This document shows, piece by piece, positions 14,144-14,326 of a stretch of DNA of 14,326 nt. Each line of letters starts with the position of its first letter. Within the stretch, counting starts at the first letter, position 1. The position numbers and the translations under genes are program-made. Origin of the DNA: CAWVWD01 sp965662365 (GTDB lineage Bacteria > Bacteroidota > Bacteroidia > Chitinophagales > Saprospiraceae); assembly GCA_965662365.1 (NCBI GenBank), contig CBFIHR010000095.1, positions 1 through 14,326 on the forward strand, read 5' to 3'. The notes under the pieces were generated by a model. It did no database searches. It was not told the origin of the DNA and was given only the letters and a program-made list of their open reading frames with translations.

Positions 14144-14291
14144 GGATTTTGTAAAAATTTACCGTTTTGGTAATCGTCTCACGATATTATTATCAAAATA
14201 ATTTTAGTTTATTGACATTTTCTGTCAAAGTAGAAGACTTATCATTCTAGTAACTACTCAGGTTGTTTAAATAGCAATAATCTGCTTTAGA

Positions 14292-14318
14292 AAAAAGAGG
14301 ACATCAAGTTCTCTTTTT
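14292..14318 (-). terminator. Terminator, probably for a minus-strand gene beyond the right edge
   Basis: AAAAAGAG (14292-14299) pairs with CTCTTTTT (14311-14318), and AC/GT inside the loop adds two pairs. On the minus strand the hairpin ends in a run of T, so it would stop transcription entering from the right edge. The T-rich plus-strand side makes it potentially bidirectional. Confidence 0.65.
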
Positions 14319-14326
14319 CTTAAAGT

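Noticed and set aside
14212..14228. TTGACA / TGTCAA inverted repeat, with TTACC / GGTAA at 14159-14173, as operators of the divIC-like gene
   Set aside because: Arms of 5-6 bp are too short to stand out from chance in AT-rich spacer, and they lie upstream of the promoter candidate without regular spacing.

Overview
This is an ordinary-looking chromosomal segment from an AT-rich member of the Bacteroidota. Several features support this. The visible promoters have a TTTG / TAtnTTG layout. No start has a convincing Shine-Dalgarno sequence. The protein families are typical of the phylum: a TPR sensor histidine kinase, a TPR/PD40/SPOR envelope protein, a HEAT-cyclophilin lipoprotein and a small DivIC-like protein. 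A class I HMG-CoA reductase implies a lineage with a mevalonate pathway, which only part of the phylum has. I cannot name a genus from sequence alone.

Layout, left to right. 1-385 is a spacer with one perfect 11-bp hairpin. 386-2392 (-) is an orphan TPR histidine kinase. A 476-bp divergent spacer with a promoter on each side separates it from 2869-4413 (+), HMG-CoA reductase, which ends at a strong terminator. 4505-4753 (+) is the decayed 3' end of a DUF3298/RsiV-like gene. A palindromic repeat lies between it and the convergent DUF3137 membrane-protein gene (4803-5753, -). 5982-8027 (-) is a HEAT-repeat/cyclophilin lipoprotein and 8414-9475 (-) is the GTPase MeaB. 9726-12200 (-) is a large TPR-PD40-carboxypeptidase-regulatory-like protein with two C-terminal SPOR domains. 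A 529-bp spacer without a recognised gene follows. Then come sucD (12730-13602, -) and a divIC/ftsB-like gene (13752-14078, -). A terminator near the right edge probably belongs to a minus-strand gene outside the window.

The genes do not form one pathway or a defence or mobile system. Most appear to be separate transcription units, several closed by clear hairpin/T-tract terminators. Two loose themes are visible. One is central acyl-CoA metabolism: SucD at the succinyl-CoA step, MeaB protecting methylmalonyl-CoA mutase (which makes or uses succinyl-CoA), and HMG-CoA reductase. The other is envelope and division functions: DivIC, the SPOR protein, the periplasmic foldase-like lipoprotein and the DUF3137 membrane protein. 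I found no tRNA, rRNA, CRISPR array or intact insertion sequence. The points most worth a second look are the SPOR-ended PorE-like architecture, the beta-rich N-terminal extension on HMG-CoA reductase, the DUF3298 gene remnant, and short dispersed intergenic repeats.
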